Origin: Abelmoschus esculentus
Lineage: Eukaryota > Streptophyta > Magnoliopsida > Malvales > Malvaceae
Length of the DNA stretch: 64,000 nt
Reading direction: 5' to 3'
NCBI GenBank assembly: GCA_035048815.1
Contig: JAUCBN010000017.1
Span: 10,102,936-10,166,935, forward strand
Below are positions 22,913-35,784 of this stretch, piece by piece. Within the stretch, counting starts at the first letter, position 1. Each line of letters opens with the position of its first letter. The notes under the pieces are model-generated. The model was given only the letters and a program-made list of their open reading frames with translations, ran no database searches and was not told the origin of the DNA. The position numbers were made by a program, and so were the translations under genes.

Positions 22913-23818
22913 TATAAACATGAATAGTCATTATAACCACATTATTAAGTTTCAGCTTAGATCTAAATTTATATTAAGTTATTTTAAGTATTCTCTATTT
23001 CGATTATTATGTTTTCTTCATAGAACTAAACGGAAGGCAATGCTAGAAACACAAGGAGCCAACTTCAGAATAGCTTGAAAATGCATGGAACACTCCTACA
23101 GTACTTAAACGACTCAAAACTAGCTTCATGTCAGCTCACAAATCCCATATGAGCTCAAATGAAGCATAATTCAAAACGAGGCCTTAGGAGATTCAGATCA
23201 GCTCCAAAACACTCCTAGTACTAGAAGAGAGTATAGGGAAGCTAACAGACAAACTCACTTTGCTAAAGGCATCTTAGATTAGCTTATTTCAGCTTCAAAC
23301 TTTAGCTATGTCTTTCAGCTAGATAGCTTAGTTTAATTCAGCTCACTCCCAGCTTGATTAGCTCATCTCAACTACACCCGAAGGTCACCAACCCTTCACC
23401 AAGCATCATGTCCGTCCATCATCCACATTGGATGCCAAAATATTGGAGGGAAAGCAAGTGGGCACCAAAACAAAGAGATACTATTTCCATAACCTAGTTT
23501 CTTCCTTAAAGATCAATATAAGGTTCAGGATTAGGTTTTCTATAACCTAGTTTCTTCCTTTAGTATCTTTAAGATACTATTTCAATTTCACCATTCATTA
23601 CAAATCCTCATATTCTATACATCATTCCAATCCTTTGTCATCACCACAAAACGTCCTAAACATCCATTCACCCTCATCAACACCACACATCCTTCCACTT
23701 CCAAATCAGTCCCTAAACTATTCCTTTTATTAATTCTACTTATACCTTTCATCCTTTATTCTTAATTCTTCATTTTGCAGTCAATTCTTGCGAGAAACTT
23801 GCTTCCTTCCTAGGTCCT
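22913..23818 (+). mobile_element. LTR family C, copy e, internally deleted
   Basis: The counterpart of copy d. It jumps from CACCAAAACAAAGAGATAC (about 23471) to sequence normally about 570 bases downstream (ATAACCTAGTTTC) and ends at CCTAGGTCCTA, before the normal terminus, where copy c begins. Confidence 0.75.
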
Positions 23819-25522
23819 AATTAATCCTCTTTATTTACTCAATTCATGTGCTACACTCACTTGCTATCTCATATTATATACATATAATGTTTATTTCCTT
23901 ATATTACTATTGATAACTTAGTAATTAGTATTGAACCACAGCTTTATTTAGCTTATATTATGCATAATTAATATTCAACACATGTTTAGTAACTTCATAC
24001 TTATTAGTTTAAGTTGTTTCTTTGCAAGTTATGTTAAACACAGCTTAAAGGACTATTTTCCAGCTCCATTTTAGCTCAAATGCACCATTTGAGCTCAAAA
24101 CAAAGAATCATTTTTTGAGGCACTTACCAATTTCTGATCAACACCAAAATGTACTAAACACTCCTAGGCAGCACAATGATGTGGAAGATAGCTCCGTTCT
24201 AGCTCACGAATTCAAAATGATCTCAAAACGACAAATGGTGAATTTCCCTTCATTTGGGATTCAGATCAGCTCCTATACACTCTTATGGATTAAGGAGAGT
24301 ATTATGGCCCTAAGGATCAATTCACTCAACTAAGGGGTTAGCCGTTCAGCTCAAATCATCACTCAAAGATGGTGAACTTTCAGCTAGCTAAATAATCTAG
24401 CTAGATCAACTCAATCCAACTCAGCCTTAGTTCATCAAGCTTATCTTAGCTCACCCTACAACCTTCATCTCAACCATGGAAGGACATGTTTGTCCCTAAG
24501 AGACAAAACCGACCAACCATGGAGGGAAACATGTTTTGGCGCCAAAACAAAGAGATAACACTCTTCATTGGGCAGATTCATGATGGTCCACTTGTTTGCC
24601 AATTTCGAGTAATATACAAGTTGAATTGAGTTTCGGTGTCTTCATGAAAGTTGTTCTTCTATCTCTTATATTTCCAACGCATGTCGAATTGCATCAATCT
24701 AATATTGGGAACTTGAGATATGTCCAATTTACTGAAGACTGTGCAGGCTGGAATTTTGAACCAAAAAGTTACAACAATTCGCGGAAGGAGACACCATTCA
24801 ACCCGAACGGTTAAGGAGGGACACACCACCAATTGAGAAAACACCAAGGCCATTATTCATCCACCTTTTCAAAGGGGAATGTCCCTTGGCCACACCCTTT
24901 CATTTCATATAAATATGTAGCCATTTTAGCATTTGAACACACAACTTTGGATCAGATTATTTATTTTGTGAGTTAATTTCTCATTCTTGTTCTTTTAAGA
25001 ACTTTATCAACTTATCAAATCATCTCTTTGTTTTGTGGCATCACCCTCCATCCTTTATACTTTAGATTTCTGAAATTACATTTCTAAGAGGTCTAAGTGT
25101 ATCTACCACCCTCAGAGTTGCAACTAGATTTGGTTTATGTTCCTATAACATAAGTTCAACCTTTGCCCCTTTGAATACTATCATTCCATCATCACATAAT
25201 CACCATCGACATTCCATTTTCGTCCACCATTCTTTACCAGCCATTAACATATCCTTCTATATCATTTACTTCACTTAAACACCTCTATTTTCTTCCTTAA
25301 TCAACCATCAACATCCCCCACGAATTCCCTTCACCAAGACAACTTCCTTTTCATCTAAACAATACCCCACACCATAACCTCTTCTTAAATCATCCTTATC
25401 TTATTTCCAGCATCCTTTAAAATTCTTTTGTTCATGAAACAATACAAGGCTTTCTTGCATTCTAAGGTCCGGGCAATCAAAGCTTCTCTCTACAAGCATC
25501 TTTGGAGAGTTGGAGCATATCA
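23819..25522 (+). mobile_element. LTR family C, copy c
   Basis: The counterpart of copy b, ending GGAGCATATCA. It has the AGCT-rich module, a TATA-like element near 24907 and the C/T-rich tail. A partial inverted copy follows directly. Confidence 0.75.
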
Positions 25523-26775
25523 GTGGCCAAGGGACATTTCCCTTTGAAAAGTTGGCCGAATAGTGGCCTTGGTGTCTGTTCAATTGGTGGTGTCTCCCTC
25601 CTTAACCGTTCGGTTGAATGGTGTCGCCTTCCAAGAGTTGTTGAAACTTTTCGTTAAAATTTTATCCTGCACAGTCTTTAGTAATTTTGTCATATCTCGA
25701 GCTTCTGATATCGAATTGATGCGATTCAACATGCATTGGAAAGATAAGAGATAGGGAACAACTTTCATGCAGACAACGAAACCTAGTTCTTCTTGTATCC
25801 TGCTCGAAAATGGAAAACAAGTTGACCATTATGAATCTATCCAATGAAAAGTGCTATCTCTTTGTTTTGGCGCCCACTTGCTTTCTCTCCATTATCTTGG
25901 TGCAAAATGTTGATAATGGACGGACATGATACTTGGTGAAGGGTTGGCGACCTTTGGGTGTTAAGCCGAAAGTGGTAGCTAGAGTTGAGATGAGCTAATC
26001 GAGCTGAGAGTGAGCTAGAGTGAGCTAAGCTATCTAACTGAAACACTTTAGCTAAAGTTTGAAGGTGAAATAAGCTAATTCGAGATTCCTTTAGCAAAGT
26101 GAGTTGGTCCATTAGCTTCCTTATACTCTCTTCTAGTGTGAGAAGTGTTCTTGAGCTGATATGAATCTCTTAATGCCTCGTTTTGAAATTTGCTTCATTT
26201 GAGCTCATATGGGATTTGTGAGCTGACATGGAGCAAGTCTTGAGTCCTTTAAGTACTGTAGGAGTGTTCCATGCATTCCCAAGCTATTCTAAAGTTGAAT
26301 CCTTGTGTCTGTAGCATTGCCTTCCATTTAGCTTCTTCTAAGTTAACTTTAGCTGCTTGAGCTAGGCCTTTAAGTTCGTGAGCTCCTGTACATAGTTACT
26401 TTAAGTTCACGACCTAAAATAATCATTCCTTAAGCTCCTATGCAATTCTAAGTGTTTGAGCCGTTCTTGAGTTGTTCCAAGCTGTCATAAGTCTTCCCAA
26501 GCCACATTGAGCTACCCTTAATGTCTTTAAGCTTCCTCGGACTATTATCTTTACTTAAAATAGCTGAAACAATAAGCAAACAATGTATAAGCTGAAACAA
26601 ACTAAAATAAACCAAAATGAGCTAGAAAACAATATAGTTTAATTAATATTAAGAATAAGATGACTTAGAATAAATATAAAGATGTGGTTATGCAATCATA
26701 AAACATTACTTAAATAGCAAAAGTATGCTTGTCAATGCATAATTTAGATAATAGGCGCTGATTAGGATCGTATCA
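25523..26775 (-). mobile_element. LTR family C, inverted copy c'
   Basis: Minus-strand orientation. It starts at the same internal point as copy b' but continues to an outer terminus GATCGTATCA, after which satellite block 7 begins. It holds the AGCT-rich module (about 25975-26510) and an A-rich stretch (26550-26700). The half with the TATA box and the downstream part is absent. Confidence 0.75.
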
Positions 26776-29700
26776 GAAAGGGATCATTAATTATGACATG
26801 CAATCGAAGAGAGGGGTCATTCATCGCGACAAACGCTCAAAGACAGGGGCCGTTCACCATCACATGCACTCTAAGAGAGGGTTCATTCATCGCGACAAAC
26901 GCTCATTGATAGGGGTCGTCCATCACGGCACACACTCAAAGAGAGGGACCGTTTACCATGACATGCACTCGAAGAGAGGGGTCATTCATCGCAACATACA
27001 CTCAAAGAGAGGGGTAGTCCATCACGGTATACGCTCTAAGAAATGGACCATTAATTATGACATGCACTCAAAAAGAGGGTCATTCATCGCGACATACGCT
27101 CAAAGAGAAGCGTCGTCCAACCACGATATACGCTCAAAGAGAGGGGTCAAGAGAAGGGTCATTCGTTGCGACATACGCTCAAAGAGAGGGGTCTTCCATT
27201 ACGGCATACGCTCAAAGAGAAGGGTCTTCCAATACGGCATACGCTCAAAGAGAGACCATTTACCATGACATGCACTGGAAGAGAGGGATCATTCATCGCG
27301 ACATACGCTCAAAGACAGGGGTCATCCATCATGGTATACGCACTAAGAAAGGGACCATTAATTATGACATGCACTCGAACAGAGGGGTCATTCATTTCGA
27401 CATACTCTCAAAGAGAGGTGTCATCCATCACGGCATACGCTCAAAGAGAGGGACCGTTCACCATGACATGCACTCAAATAGAGGGGTCATTAATCACGAC
27501 AAACGCTCAAAGACAAGGGTCGTCCACCACGGCATAGGCTGAAAGAGAGGGACCATATACCATGACTTGCACTCGAAGAGAGGGGTCATTCATCGCGTCA
27601 TGCTCTCAAAGAGAGGGGTCGTCCATCATGGTATACGCTCTAAGAAAGGTACCATTATTATGACATGAACTAGAACAAAGGGGTTATTCATCGTGACATT
27701 CACTCAAAGAGAGGTGTCTTCGATCACGGAATTCTCTCTAAGAAAGGGACCATTAATTATGACATGCACTCGAACAAAGGGGTCATTCATCGCGACATAC
27801 GCTAAAGGAGAGTGTTGTCCATTAGGACATACACTCAATGAGAGGGACCGTTCACCATGACATTCACTCAAAGAGAGGAGTCATCATCGCGACATACGCT
27901 CAAAGAGAAGGGTCGTTCATCACGTTATATGCTCTAAGAAAAGGACCGTTCATAATAACATGCACTCGACGAGAGGGGTCATTCATCGTGACATACGCTC
28001 AAAGAGGGGGTCGTCCACCACGGTGTATGCTCTAAGAAAGGAACTGTTCATTATGGCATGCACTCGAATAGAGGGGTATTTCATCGCGACATATGCTCAA
28101 AGAGAAGGGTCGTCCATCACAGTATACGCTCTAAGAAAGGTACCGTTCATGATGACAAGCACTCGAAGAGAGGGGTCATTCATCGCGACATACGCTCAAA
28201 GAGTGGAGTCATCCATCATGGTATACGCTCAAAGAGAGGGACCGTTCCATGACATACACACGAAGATAGGGGTCATTCATCGTGAAATACTCTCAAAGAG
28301 AGGGGTCGTCCATCATGGTATACGAACGTTCTTAGAAAGGGGACATTCATTATAACAAGCTCCAAGAGAGGGACCATTCGGCAGGAGATGTACTCGAAGA
28401 GATGGGTCTTTCATCGCAACATACACTCAAAGAGAGGGGTCATCGATCACGGTATACGCTCAAATAGAGGGATCGTTCATTATGATGTACGCTTGAAGAG
28501 AGAGGTCATTCATCGCGACATACACTGAAAGAGAAGGGTTATCCATCACGGTATATACTCTAAGAAAGGGATCGTTCATTAAGACATGCACTCGAAGAGA
28601 GGGGTCATTCATCGCGACATACGCTCAAAGAGAGGGACCATTCACCATGGCTTGCACTCGAAGAGAAGGTTTATTCATCGCAACATATGCTCAAAGAGAG
28701 GTGTCATCGATCACGGTATACGCTCAAAGAGAGAGACCGTTTATTATGACAAGCACTCGAAGAGAGGGATCTTTTATCGCCATATACACTTAAAGAGCGG
28801 CGGTGTCCATCACGGTATATGCTGAAAGAAGGACCATTCATTAAGACTTGCACTCGAAGAGGGGTCATTCATCGCGACATATGCTCAAAGAGATGGACCG
28901 TTCATTATGACACATACTCGAAGATAGGGGTCATTCTTCGCGACAAGCGCTCAAAGGCAAGAGTCGTCCACCAGGACATACGTTGAAAGAGAGGGACTGT
29001 ATATCATGAGATGCACTCGAAGAGAGGGGTCATTCATCGCGTCATACGCTCAAGGAGCGGGGTCATCCATCATGGTATAGGCTCCAAGAAAGGGACCATT
29101 ATTATGACATGCACTAGAACAGAGGGGTTATTCATCGCGACTTTTGCTCAAAGAGAGGTGTCTTCCATCACGGCATACTCCCTAAGAAAGGAACCATTAA
29201 TTATGACATGCACTCGAACAAAGGGGTCATTCATCGCGACATACGCTGAAGGAGAGGTGTTGTCCATCCCGACATACACTTGTCCACCATGACATTAACT
29301 CAAAGAGAGGGGTCATTCATAGCGACATACGCTCAAAGAGAAGGGTCGTCCCTCACGGTATACGCTCTAAGAAAAGTACTGTTCATAATGACATGCACTC
29401 GAAGAGAGGGGTCATTCATCGTGACATACGCCCAAAGAGGGGTCGTCCATCACGATATACGCTCTAAGAAAGGGACTCTTCATTATGACATGCACTCGAA
29501 GAGTGGGGTATTTCATTGCAACATACACTCAAAGAGAAGGGTCGTCCATCAGGATATAGGCCCTAAGGGACCATTCATTAAGACATGCACTCGAAGAGAG
29601 GGGTCATTCATCGCGACATACGCTCAAAGAGAGGAACCGTTCACCATGACATGCACTCGAAGAGAAGGGTCATTCATCGCATCATATGCTCAAAGAGAGA

Positions 29701-29925
29701 GGTCATCGATCACAGTATACGCTCAAAGAGAGGCACCGTTCATTATGACACGTACTCAAAGATAGGGGTTATTCATCGCGACATACGCTCAAAGAGAGGT
29801 CATCCATCACGGCATACGCTCAAAGAGAGGGACTATTATGACATATGCTCGAAGAGAGGGGTCATTCGTCGCGACATACTCTCAAAGAGAGGGGTCATCC
29901 ATAACAGTATACGCTCCCGTTCATT

Positions 29926-32440
29926 ATGACATACGCTCGAAGAGAGGGGTCATTCCCCGCGACATACGCTCAAAGAGATGGGTTGTCCATCACGTTATAC
30001 GCTCTAGGAAAGGGATCGTACATTATGACATGCATTCGAAGAGAGGGGTCATTCATCGCGACATACGCTCAAAGAGAGGAACCGTTCACCATGACATGCA
30101 CTCGAAGAGAAGGGTCATTCATCGCATCATATGCTCAAAGAGAGAGGTCATCGATCACAGTATACGCTCAAAGAGAGGCACCGTTCATTATGACACGTAC
30201 TCAAAGATAGGGGTCATTCATCGCGACATACGCTCAAAGAGAGGTCATCCATCACGGCATACGCTCAAAGAGAGGGACTATTCATTATGACATATGCTCG
30301 AAGAGAGGGGTCATTCGTCGCGACATACTCTCAAAGAGAGGGGTCATCCATAACAGTATACGCTCCCGTTCATTATGACACGTACTCAAAGATAGAGGTC
30401 ATTCATCGCGACATACGCTCAAAGAGAGGTCATCCATCACGGCATACGCTCAAAGAGAGGGACTATTCATTATGACATATGCTCGAAGAGAGGGGTCATT
30501 CACCGCGACATACACTCCAAGAGAGGGGTCGTCTATCACGATATAAACTCTAAGAAAGGGTCCGTTCAATATGACATGCACTCAAAGATAGGGGTAATTC
30601 TATGCGACATACGCTCAAAGAGAGGGGTAATTCTATGCGACATACGCTCAAAGAGAGGGATCATCCATCACGACATACTCTCAAAGATAAGGACCATTCA
30701 TTTTGACATACGCTCGAAGAGAGGGGTCATTCCCCGCGACATACGCTCAAAGAGATGGGTTGTCCATCACGTTATACGCTCTAGGAAAGGGATCGTACAT
30801 TATGACATGCATTCGAAGAGAGGGGTCATTCATCGCGACATACGCTCAAAGAGAGGAACCGTTCACCATGACATGCACTCGAAGAGAAGGGTCATTCATC
30901 GCATCATATGCTCAAAGAGAGAGGTCATCGATCACAGTATACGCTCAAAGAGAGGCACCGTTCATTATGACACGTACTCAAAGATAGGGGTCATTCATCG
31001 CGACATACGCTCAAAGAGAGGTCATCCATCACGGCATACGCTCAAAGAGAGGGACTATTCATTATGACATATGCTCGAAGAGAGGGGTCATTCGTCGCGA
31101 CATACTCTCAAAGAGAGGGGTCATCCATAACAGTATACGCTCCCGTTCATTATGACACGTACTCAAAGATAGAGGTCATTCATCGCGACATACGCTCAAA
31201 GAGAGGTCATCCATCACGGCATACGCTCAAAGAGAGGGACTATTCATTATGACATATGCTCGAAGAGAGGGGTCATTCACCGCGACATACACTCCAAGAG
31301 AGGGGTCGTCTATCACGATATAAACTCTAAGAAAGGGTCCGTTCAATATGACATGCACTCAAAGATAGGGGTAATTCTATGCGACATACGCTCAAAGAGA
31401 GGGGTAATTCTATGCGACATACGCTCAAAGAGAGGGATCATCCATCACGACATACTCTCAAAGATAAGGACCATTCATTTTGACATACGCTCGAAGAGAG
31501 GGGTCATTCCCCGCGACATACGCTCAAAGAGATGGGTTGTCCATCACGTTATACGCTCTAGGAAAGGGATCGTACATTATGACATGCATTCGAAGAGAGG
31601 GGTCATTCATCGCGACATACGCTCAAAGAGAGGAACCGTTCACCATGACATGCACTCGAAGAGAAGGGTCATTCATCGCATCATATGCTCAAAGAGAGAG
31701 GTCATCGATCACAGTATACGCTCAAAGAGAGGCACCGTTCATTATGACACGTACTCAAAGATAGGGGTCATTCATCGCGACATACGCTCAAAGAGAGGTC
31801 ATCCATCACGGCATACGCTCAAAGAGAGGGACTATTCATTATGACATATGCTCGAAGAGAGGGGTCATTCGTCGCGACATACTCTCAAAGAGAGGGGTCA
31901 TCCATAATAGTATACGCTCCCGTTCATTATGACACGTACTCAAAGATAGAGGTCATTCATCGCGACATACGCTCAAAGAGAGGTCATCCATCACGGCATA
32001 CGCTCAAAGAGAGGGACTATTCATTATGACATATGCTCGAAGAGAGGGGTCATTCACCGCGACATACACTCCAAGAGAGGGGTCGTCTATCACGATATAA
32101 ACTCTAAGAAAGGGTCCGTTCAATATGACATGCACTCAAAGATAGGGGTAATTCTATGCGACATACGCTCAAAGAGAGGGGTAATTCTATGCGACATACG
32201 CTCAAAGAGAGGGATCATCCATCATGACATACTCTCAAAGATAAGGACCATTCATTTTGACATACGCTCGAAGAGAGGGGTCATTCCCCGCGACATACGC
32301 TCAAAGAGATGGGTTGTCCATCACGTTATACGCTCTAGGAAAGGGATCGTACATTATGACATGCATTCGAAGAGAGGGGTCATTCATCGCGACATACGCT
32401 CAAAGAGAGGGATCGTCCATCACGTTATATGCTCCAAGAG
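29926..32440 (+). repeat. 777-bp higher-order repeat, three full units and a partial fourth
   Basis: Units start at 29926, 30703, 31480 and 32257, exactly 777 bases apart, and differ only at isolated positions (for example about 31910 and 32224). A 449-base sub-shift joins the first unit to the preceding segment (29583 onward). Each unit holds 23 to 24 monomers, some shortened. Such uniformity inside a diverged array means recent amplification by unequal exchange. Confidence 0.93.
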
Positions 32441-32453
32441 ATGCACTCGAAGA

Positions 32454-32458
32454 GAGGG
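32454..32458. other. Target site duplication GAGGG, left copy
   Basis: GAGGG immediately before the solo LTR. The matching copy is at 34072-34076. Confidence 0.8.
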
Positions 32459-34071
32459 TGATACAGTCCAACTCTCCAATGGTTGTTGTAGAGAGAAGCT
32501 TTGATATTCCCAGCCGTGATTGTAAGCAAACCTTGATCCTCGTACGCTTTCCTTGTTGTTTTATGAAGAAAACATGGTGAAGTGGTGGGAAAGTATGTGA
32601 TGTTTTGGTTTGGGAAATAAATGGAAAAGATGATAGTGATGACTAGGGAAGTCGATTTCGGTGATGGAAGAAAGGGTTAGGATAGAATGTATGGAAGGTC
32701 GTAAAGAAATAGAATTCAAAGGTAACAAAAGTAGAACTTATGCTATGAAGCATAAACACAACTTATAGTGTGCTTTGAGGGTGGAATCGGACTTAGACCC
32801 TTAGGAAATAAGTTCCTAGAATCTTAAGTATGGATGGAAAAGATATGAGACGCCACAAACCTATATAATAGACTTGATAAGTCGATATAGTTTTAAAAAG
32901 AACAAGTTTGAGAGTAAACTCACAAAGAAATTTTATTTTGATCAAAGATGTGACTTAAAAATGAATTTAAGTCCTACTTGTAGTTTTCTAAGAGGTTTGG
33001 CCGAAATGGAATTTAACTATTCGGATAACCAATCATTTGAATGGTCTCTCCCTCCAAAACTATTCGAAAAGATGTAACTTCTCGGTCCAGCCTGCACTGT
33101 CTTCAGTAATTTGGCCATATCTCGAGCTCCTGAAATTGGATTGATGCGATTCAACATGCGTTGGAAAGATATGAGATAGGGGAACAACTTTCAAGAAGAC
33201 ACCTAAACCCAGTTCTGCTTGTATCCTTCTCGAAAATGGAAAACAAGTGGACCATTATGAAATTGTCCAATGAAAAGTGCTATCTCTTTGTTTTGGCTCC
33301 CACTTCCTTTCCCTCCATGATCTTGGCGCCCAATGTGGATAATGGACAGACGTGATGCTTGGTGAAGGGTAGGTGACCTTTGGGTGTTGAGCTGGGAGTG
33401 ATAGCTAGAGTTGAGGTGATCTAATCAAGCTGGGAGTGAGCTGGATTGAACTGAACTATCTAGCTGAAAGACTTAGGTAAAGTTTGAAGCTTAAAGAAGC
33501 TAATCCGAGTTGCCTTTAGCAAAGTGAGGTGGTCCATTAGCTTCTTGATACTCTCTTCTAGTGTGGGGAGTGTTTCAAAGCTAATCCGAATCTCCTAAGA
33601 CCTCGTTTTAAATTATGCTTCATTTGAGCTCGTATGGGGCTTGTGAGCTGACATGGAGCTATCCTTTAATCCTTTAAGTACTGTAGGAGTGTCCCATGTA
33701 TTTCCAAGCTATTCTGAAGTTGGCTCCTTGTGTTTCTAACATTGTCTTCCGTTTAGCTTCTTCTGAGCTGACTAAGCTGACACTGAGCTACTATTTACTC
33801 CTTGAGCTGTAGGTAAGTCCTATGAAGAAAACATAATAATGAAAATTATTAGAATAACTTAACATGAGTTTAGAACTAAGCTAAAACTTTAATCAATGTG
33901 GTTATATAACTATTCATTTTTATGGCTTAAGTAATATAACTCTGAAGTAGCTTAATATAAAGTATATAAAAGTAATAAATACTAAGATCAATAAGATAAC
34001 TCCCCTTTGATCTCATGCGTGAAATAAACAATGAAAGCATGAGATAAATGAGAAGAAACGTGCACGCATCA
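32459..34071 (-). mobile_element. Solo LTR of family C
   Basis: A 1,613-base LTR with TG...CA termini (TGATACAGTCC at the left, CACGCATCA at the right on the + strand), flanked by the duplication GAGGG. On the minus strand it has the AGCT-rich module (33370-33800 in + coordinates). It has no internal region, so it arose by LTR-LTR recombination or belongs to a non-autonomous element. This is the best reference copy for the family. Confidence 0.85.
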
Positions 34072-34076
34072 GAGGG
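34072..34076. other. Target site duplication GAGGG, right copy
   Basis: Directly after the terminal CA of the solo LTR; matches 32454-32458. Confidence 0.8.
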
Positions 34077-34130
34077 TTTCATTTCTTCATAAAATTTATC
34101 CCCCTATCTCTTATCTTTCCAATGCATGTT
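34077..34130 (+). mobile_element. LTR family C, copy f, left piece
   Basis: GGTTTCATTTCTTCAT to TTTCCAATGCATGTT. It is continued at 48323 after the nested element. Its left edge was joined to satellite block 7 before the solo LTR inserted. Confidence 0.7.
34126..34130. other. Target site duplication ATGTT, left copy
   Basis: ATGTT just before the 5' LTR of the family A element; matched at 48318-48322. Confidence 0.88.
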
Positions 34131-34336
34131 TGATACGATCACAACCCACAATAAATTAGAAGAATTTCCTATTGGACTTATGACTCGTGCTAAAACCAAG
34201 AAATTTCAAGAGGCCATGGGAAATCTATTTATTCAAGGCTGGAAATTAGAGAATGCAACACCAACTATGTTGGAACAATATAGCCTCCTACTTGTGCATG
34301 AGTTTGCATGAGTTCTTTCTTAAGTTTTTAAATTTA
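34131..34336 (+). repeat. 5' LTR of the family A element, first piece
   Basis: Starts TGATACGATCACAACC. It encodes, in one open frame to 34311, the LTR-borne polyprotein tail with MTRAKTKKFQEAM, the same residues as in the 3' LTR but here without the frameshift. It is cut at 34336 by the minus-strand element. Confidence 0.9.
34332..34336. other. Target site duplication ATTTA, left copy
   Basis: ATTTA before the TG of the nested element; matched at 40006-40010. The uninterrupted site is visible in the 3' LTR at about 46720. Confidence 0.9.
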
Positions 34337-35784
34337 TGATATTTGGGGTTTCGTTGCTTCAAAAACAACGGTCCTTGTTTGAAACGGATCTAGGATAATA
34401 GCAAGCAAGTCTCTGCAATAAACACAACATTATGGATGTTAGAATGATGTTAAAATAATAAGAAAACAAAGAAAAAAAAACTGAAACAAAGAAGAAAAGG
34501 GATGAAGGAATTCTGGCAGTTTCTAGAGGTTAATGAAGATGAAATGCTCCGAGGGCTTTCATGGAAGCATTAAAACGTCCAAAATGGCAGAATTGGATGT
34601 TTAAATTGCTAGGAAATAACAACGACGTTGAACTCGAAAGAACCCGAACAATATACTGAGCGGACCCGAATCGAATACGTTCTTCGTCAACGGACTTGGA
34701 CCCTCTAGATAGCGATCTAGGAACCCGAAGTATCAAGGATTTTACACACTCAAACAAAGTCTGAATTTGTCAAGAAAAGTTCAATGAAGAACTGAAATTG
34801 AGAGAAAATCTCACAAGTGATTTTATTCATAAAATGTCTAACCTTGTCTTTACAAAATTAAGTAAATATATAGGAATAAAGGAGAAGTTGGCCAAATTTG
34901 AATTTGTGGCCTTAATTCAAACGAAAATTAAAATTTAAATGCTCAAATAACTTCTCCTAGGCTCCTAATATCCTTAGCCACATGTTTTGGCACTTAAAAC
35001 ACATTAAACATGTGTTTAATGTTTGAATTTGAATAAGAAACCACTCATTCTTATCCAATGTTGTTGATTGGTCTTCAAAGCAAGGGCCTTGTTTGGCTTG
35101 CTTGCTTTTGGACGCCCAAACTTGTGGAAAAGGGTGCTATGTGGGCCCCACATGCATGGCACATGCGTAGGACACCTGCTCTTCGTGTACGATAGGTTTC
35201 AGCTGCTGTAGGTCACTTCAACTTGAGTTGAGTTGAGCTGGAAATGGAGATGAGCTGAAACGAACTAGCTAAGAGTGTTAGGAGCTACATGGAGCTGGTA
35301 GCTAAGCCTATGAGCTGCCCCGAGCTAAGGTGAGCTGCGTGCACACCATTGAGCTTCTTCTGAGCTAAATATAATCCACTTGAGCTGGTATTGAACTGCA
35401 TACGCTCTCCTGAGCTGGAGATGAGCTAGGTATGCCCACTTGAGCTAAGGTTCTCCTAAGTACCTATATTAGAACAAGGCAAACACATCTAAAAAGCCTT
35501 GTAGTCTTATTTTAACCACACATACACACTTAAAACCAAATGCAAACATAATTAACATAGTATATACATAAGTAAACACACATACTAATATATATACCTA
35601 AATATGTCACATATCAGCATGCAACACATTATAAACAACATATTCTAAGGCATGAACATTCTCAAATGAATCTGAAATGTTAGCACAAGTAAGGAGAAGA
35701 GCTTCCCTGTATTTCTTTGCCTTAGAACGTGTGATAGGTCCTGATGGTAAGACCTCCGGATCAACCTGTTGAACTTGACATGAT
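34337..35784 (-). repeat. 3' LTR of the nested element, missing its first 12 bases
   Basis: Nearly identical to 38547-39993. The terminal bases GTGCTCACATCA of the other LTR are absent and replaced by the reverse transcriptase start. It has an AGCT-rich stretch at 35211-35452 (16 AGCT in about 250 bases). Confidence 0.9.

Larger units (their letters stand above)
26776..32458 (+). repeat. 33-bp satellite, block 7 (largest)
   Basis: About 170 monomers. The left edge is the CA terminus of LTR copy c'. The right edge is cut by a solo LTR with a 5-bp target duplication. The left part is diverged like block 4. The right part is a young higher-order repeat. Confidence 0.95.

Noticed and set aside
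26776..32458. CRISPR-like array (short repeats at even spacing)
   Set aside because: Repeats abut with no unique spacers, and the whole context is plant retroelements.
34530..34757. Short conserved ORF present in both LTRs of the nested element (also 38738-38965)
   Set aside because: It is duplicated only because the LTR is duplicated. No motif is seen, and the frame is short and on the element's own strand within LTR sequence.
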